Assembly: GCA_947579665.1 (NCBI GenBank)
Contig: OX388349.1
Location: 27,312,459 to 27,376,458, forward strand
DNA from: Sympetrum striolatum
Lineage: Eukaryota; Arthropoda; Insecta; Odonata; Libellulidae
Direction of reading: 5' to 3'
Length of the DNA stretch: 64,000 bases
Shown here: in pieces, positions 60,240-64,000 of the stretch
Layout of the letters: every line of letters begins with the position of its first letter
Position numbering within the stretch: the stretch's first letter is position 1
Notes under the pieces: model-generated
Told to the model about the DNA's origin: nothing
Databases searched by the model: none
What the model saw: only the letters and a program-made list of their open reading frames with translations
Program-made: the position numbers and the translations under genes

Positions 60240-60440
60240 TTATATAGATTTAGATTGAGATATATACCCCGCGAGCTGCCAGATGGGTATGGCAGGGGTT
60301 GTAATAACACCATCATCAACTAATCTACTCTATCAGCCTCTCTAATTGTCCGGGGAAAAAAGCGACCAAAAGTAATGTTTTGTGATTACTTCCCTGTAAC
60401 GTTTTGTCGATGCTTCTCGGAGATCGCGATTAGGTCTTTA
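60240..60440 (-). pseudogene. LINE 3'-end relic (KNSFF family)
   Basis: The minus strand carries, after a decayed coding end near 60430-60340, CCCCTGCCATACCCATCTGG, CAGCTCGCGGGGTATATAT and a tail resembling a decayed ATGTAGATGTAG run. This is the same arrangement as the 3' ends at 61561 and 54050, so it is another truncated copy. Confidence 0.5.
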
Positions 60441-60903
60441 GTTGCAATAAAATTTCATTTACTTCGTCTTTAGGTTCTGAACCGATAAAGCTTTCGATGA
60501 GCTTCCGTCGGTCTCACCTGAAGCGAATTCCAATAAAGAAGTGGTTAACTCTGTGTCTCGGAGGCTGAATCATATGGAGGAGAATGAAGGAGAATGGATA
60601 TATTATTAATCATCCTATATTTTTATTAATTCCATTGTAGTTCTCGATTATTAATCATAGTGTATAAGTGCACACTGTTACCGAGTCTGAGAGAAATACC
60701 AATACATATAAATATTTTCCACTTGCTCTAAATTATGTTAAATAGTCTCCTTCTATTAAAAACATGAAAATTGAGTAACATTACGGGGATGGAAGTCTAT
60801 GGCGGAGCTGACATTTTTTCATAATCATCTATGTGTAAGAATCTAAGGATTCTATCGAATGTGGACATGAATATACAGATGATAATTAATGATTGCTTTG
60901 TCG
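60441..60903. other. AT-rich stretch, nothing recognised
   Basis: Nothing recognised beyond possible decayed LINE sequence at its left edge. Confidence 0.35.
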
Positions 60904-60925
60904 CAGGGGCGCAGCCAGGATTTGT
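60904..60925 (+). mobile_element. Orphan hAT-like terminal repeat
   Basis: CAGGGGCGCAGCCAGGATTT resembles the terminal inverted repeats (CAGGGGCG-type) of many insect hAT elements. The complementary end was not found downstream in the window, and no transposase is visible. Confidence 0.35.
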
Positions 60926-61560
60926 GTATGAGGGAGAGGGTTATAGACAGTAGAAAGAGTGAAAACATTTCTACATTTCAGGGCCGGTATATTCATGCAC
61001 GCTACATGATAGAAGATATGTTAAATTCTTAAAAAACCTAAAATGCGTAGAAAACTAGGATATATTCACGGTTATGTGGCAAAATTAAAACCTTTTTGAG
61101 ATTTTAGTTTGTAAAATGAATAATTGAATAATAATGGTGAATAATTATCCTCAATGATATTTGGATTTCCAGTTTTGATAGGGCCAATTTCTCTTACATT
61201 ATCATTATTTCTCAAGGTGTAAGGTTTTTATCATTGTAAATATTAATTTCGGGTGCCTTTGAGTGTTTTTTTTTAAATCAAAGGAAGGTTAATTAAAAAT
61301 TCCTTTAACAGTTATTGAATGTGAGAAGAAATAAATTAGTAGTAGTGATTTAGGAGATGATATTGAAACGTAAGTATTTTGGAGGTAGCACTACAATTTG
61401 GACAACCCAGTTACTTTGATGGAAACCGAAGACCAATCGTAGCGGAGACGGATGAATTTTTCCTCTTAAATTATATGTTGTTTTATAAATACGATATATT
61501 CTGATTATTAAGTTAAAATGTCGACAGCACAGAAACACCATAAAAATATGTCTATGTAAG
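60926..61560. other. AT-rich stretch, nothing recognised
   Basis: AT-rich sequence with a long T/A-rich part. It may include the decayed 3' untranslated end of the LINE that follows on the minus strand. Confidence 0.35.
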
Positions 61561-63930
61561 ACCCCTTCAATCCGCCTTTCGGCGTGTGGCAGGGGAAACA
61601 GGCATCTTAACTCTATTTTCCTAATCAATTTCTTTTGCGTATCATGCGCAGAAAAAATGAATTCTTGATACGATTCCTTCTAGCATTTATTTCTCTAATC
61701 TTCCTCGCAGTATCAGAGCGGCCCACATCAACATGAAGGTCGCATTATACCGATTGCATCATTTGAGAACCTAATTTTTCTGAATTTACTTAGTAAATTT
61801 ATCCTTTGAATTAGTCTTCTATCTCTTAATGATTACCATCCCGCGTACTGCAACATCTGAGTAACACTCACCGTTTTATCATGGCAATTCTGTACAAATC
61901 GTATCGTGTACAACCAATCAAGCAAATGCCGTACACTAACTGTAATACAAAAGTTATAATCAGTGTAATCGCGAAACAGTATTTTCTCGTTTGGCTAGGT
62001 TGAATAAGAGGAATATGAGTTTTCTTCTTTGAAACACGATGAGCATCCCCTCAACGATCTACTAGTTAATCTTTGCATTCTATTCACTTTTCCTATCGCA
62101 TCTCCAATATGTTCTTTCAAAGATAAACTACAGCTAAGCGTGACACTTAGATATTTTGTGTGGCACACTAACACTAAGGGTTGTCGCGAAATTTGTTGCT
62201 GCGTGGAAATAACGTTTTTGGATGATATCTAACATCCTTACGCTTTATATACATCATTCACAAAAAACTCTAGGTGGGTCTTACAAGATTTATCTTTATG
62301 AAATCCGTGTTGGATCCGAATGATTCCTATCTTTATGGTAAGAAACTGAATAATAGAGCTTGCTATAATATTCTCCATTATTTTGCAGAAATTCGAAGTT
62401 AACGAAAATTACCCATAATAATCTGATCATTCTTAGGCCCCGGAGTGACGTTTAATTTCTTCCACGACATTGGGACAGTACCCTCATTAATTGATTTCTG
62501 ATAGAATTTCCTATCGGTTGGATCCAATGTGCGAAATGACCTAAGCTGTCGAAGCACTTTTAACAATACTACTACTACTACAATTTCCTATCAATCTGTT
62601 GCAGTGAATTTCCACTAGCATCAACTTATATCTCTATGGAAATCATCTCCGAATCAATGCGCGAAGTAAAATCGTTAACTCGACCATCATCATATGAGAA
62701 ACATTTCTGGAAGTACGGATTAAGTAAGTTAGCTATTTCTGCCGATTTATTTAAGGCAATTCCCTCTTCGCTGATAAAGCTAGACATAGAAAACTGACCA
62801 CCATGAGTCTCTCACACTCATGACCAAAATTCTTTCTAATCGCCAACTAGTGATTTTAACAGGGTTCGAGATCTATATTCCTGGTATTCTTTTCGTGATC
62901 CTTCCTCAAATAGCTTTTGCACTTCTCTATAGTTTTGATCACCAAGCTCATGGATCTCACCGCACGGTTTAAGTTTTCTCAATCGCGAGTGAATGACTCC
63001 TATGCAACGATTCAAACTTCTTCCTCGTCTCACCTACTGTTTAGACGGAACATATTAAACTAAATCTACTTTGATTATCCGTAGAAACTCTACCAAACTA
63101 TCGTTTACTGTATTTTCACCCGAAAAGCGTAAAAAATTATCCAAGCCTTCGTTCAAATAAAACCTTAAACTCAGAAATAATTGCTTTGCGAATTACATAC
63201 ACTTGCCTCACCGGCTTAAGAGATCTAACCGCTACTACTTTCATGCCTGCCATTATGACATCATGGTCTGACTGTACCGTCAACTACAGCGAGGCTAGTT
63301 ATTATTTGTGGTTGGGAAGTGGCTAGTAAATCTAAATTGATACCTTGCCTCGCACGATTCGTTCGAGTTTTAGTCATATTTACCTTATCTAAAGCATGCA
63401 ACGAAAAAGTAAGATGTATTTCGTGATTTTTTTTCCCACTGCTAGTGCTGGAGAATTTTAGATTATCCCAATGAATATTGGTTAGGTAAAAATGTATTCC
63501 TACGGCGATGATTGGATCTTTTATTTTCTCGAAATTTTTATGTAAGGCCTCGGATAAATCAACAATACAACCTATTTTTTCATCGGGAGGACTACACAAA
63601 GAACAAACATTAATCTTACTTCCGTTTTGTCTTTGAATCGAGCACCAAATGATTTCGCTCCTGCTATTTTCTACTAATTCATCGCGCTTACTAATTAAAT
63701 GAGTCCATACTGCTATAAAACCTCTACCGCTAGATTTACATAGTCATATTTTCAGTATATCACATAATTGGGGGAAATATCTCACTTTGAGTAATATCCT
63801 CGCGTAACCAAATCTTTCTAGAATGATTTCCGCGCAAGTTCTCATCGTAATGTTAAAGATTTCCACCTGTTTATTACGTAAGCTCTTGCAATTTACTATT
63901 ATTATATTTAGATCTCTCAGTTCGTACATT
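61560..63930 (-). pseudogene. LINE (endonuclease + reverse transcriptase), internally deleted
   Basis: Read on the minus strand from 63930 down. The endonuclease N-terminus is IIIVNCKSLRNKQVEIFNI (63850-63920). GRGFIAVWTHL and NVCSLCSPPDEKI (63590-63700) are the usual G.GV.IAV and Y.PP.. motifs. IIAVGIHFYLTNIHWDNL (63450-63530) stands where the family has GGDFNLP.I.W. SDHDVIMAGM follows (63240-63271), after a frameshift. Next come a linker with FEEGSRKEYQEYRSRTL (62860-62930) and reverse-transcriptase fingers NEGTVPMSWKKLNVTP, KIMENIIASSI, QHGFHKDKSCKTHLEFFVND (62250-62510). Then directly KYLSVTLSCSLSLKEHI and RSLRGCS from after the catalytic palm (62040-62160), RRLIQRINLLSKF, RRNRIKNSFFLRMIRKRN (61640-61690) and a CCTGCCACACGCC 3' segment (61561-61600). 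The palm with its Y/F-x-DD is missing and stops are scattered, so it is dead. Confidence 0.75.
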
Positions 63931-64000
63931 AAAACATGGTTTTTCTTTTTCGAATAACCTTTATCTTTTTTTTAAGTGAATTTTTCTTTTTCACCATTGC

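Noticed and set aside
1..64000. CRISPR array, operon, phage-defence or biosynthetic cluster
   Set aside because: No regularly spaced short repeats, no run of adjacent long open frames and clear eukaryotic features throughout.

Overview
The window looks like about 64 kb of nuclear DNA from a eukaryote, most likely an arthropod and probably an insect with a large, repeat-rich genome. The signs are high AT content, no operon-like run of long open frames, one well-formed coding exon with splice sites alone in a long non-coding stretch, several tRNA-derived SINE heads, non-LTR retrotransposon relics, foldback elements and an LTR with a tRNA-His type primer-binding site. The species cannot be fixed from the sequence. 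Almost every open frame of 60-170 codons is chance or repeat-derived.

Layout. 0.45-0.63 kb is a foldback element. 3.3-3.9 kb is a CpG-richer pocket. 4.1-12.3 kb holds three copies of one non-autonomous element (4111-5127, 8626-9449, 11755-12252) with a terminal hairpin, subterminal inverted repeats and internal tandem repeats, resembling Helentron-associated (HINE/DINE-1-like) elements. Between them lie a strong foldback (5580-5750), a 339-bp LTR with primer-binding site and target duplication (6088-6466), an exact 82-bp tandem duplication and a degenerate 177-bp one. 13-28 kb is mostly AT-rich and featureless, with small inverted repeats, two tRNA-derived relics and one possible untranslated exon (20641-20732). 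28.9-36.7 kb carries two almost identical ~773-bp repeats in the same orientation, 7.06 kb apart, each with a tRNA-like body. A LINE reverse-transcriptase C-terminus lies at 36.9-37.4 kb, a third large foldback at 47.7 kb, and a different LINE C-terminus at 50.0-50.2 kb.

The only convincing host gene piece is the 162-nt exon at 51099-51260, which codes for a cysteine-containing segment leading into what may be a membrane-spanning region. It is probably one exon of a gene extending beyond the window. From 53.7 kb to the end are relics of one LINE family: three 3'-end fragments and one longer, internally deleted minus-strand copy (61560-63930) with endonuclease, reverse-transcriptase and C-terminal pieces. 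A tRNA-derived SINE and orphan Tc1/mariner-like and hAT-like ends lie among them.

No bacterial-type system, CRISPR array, rRNA or functional tRNA gene was seen. All assignments come from reading the sequence and from conceptual translation. No database search was possible.
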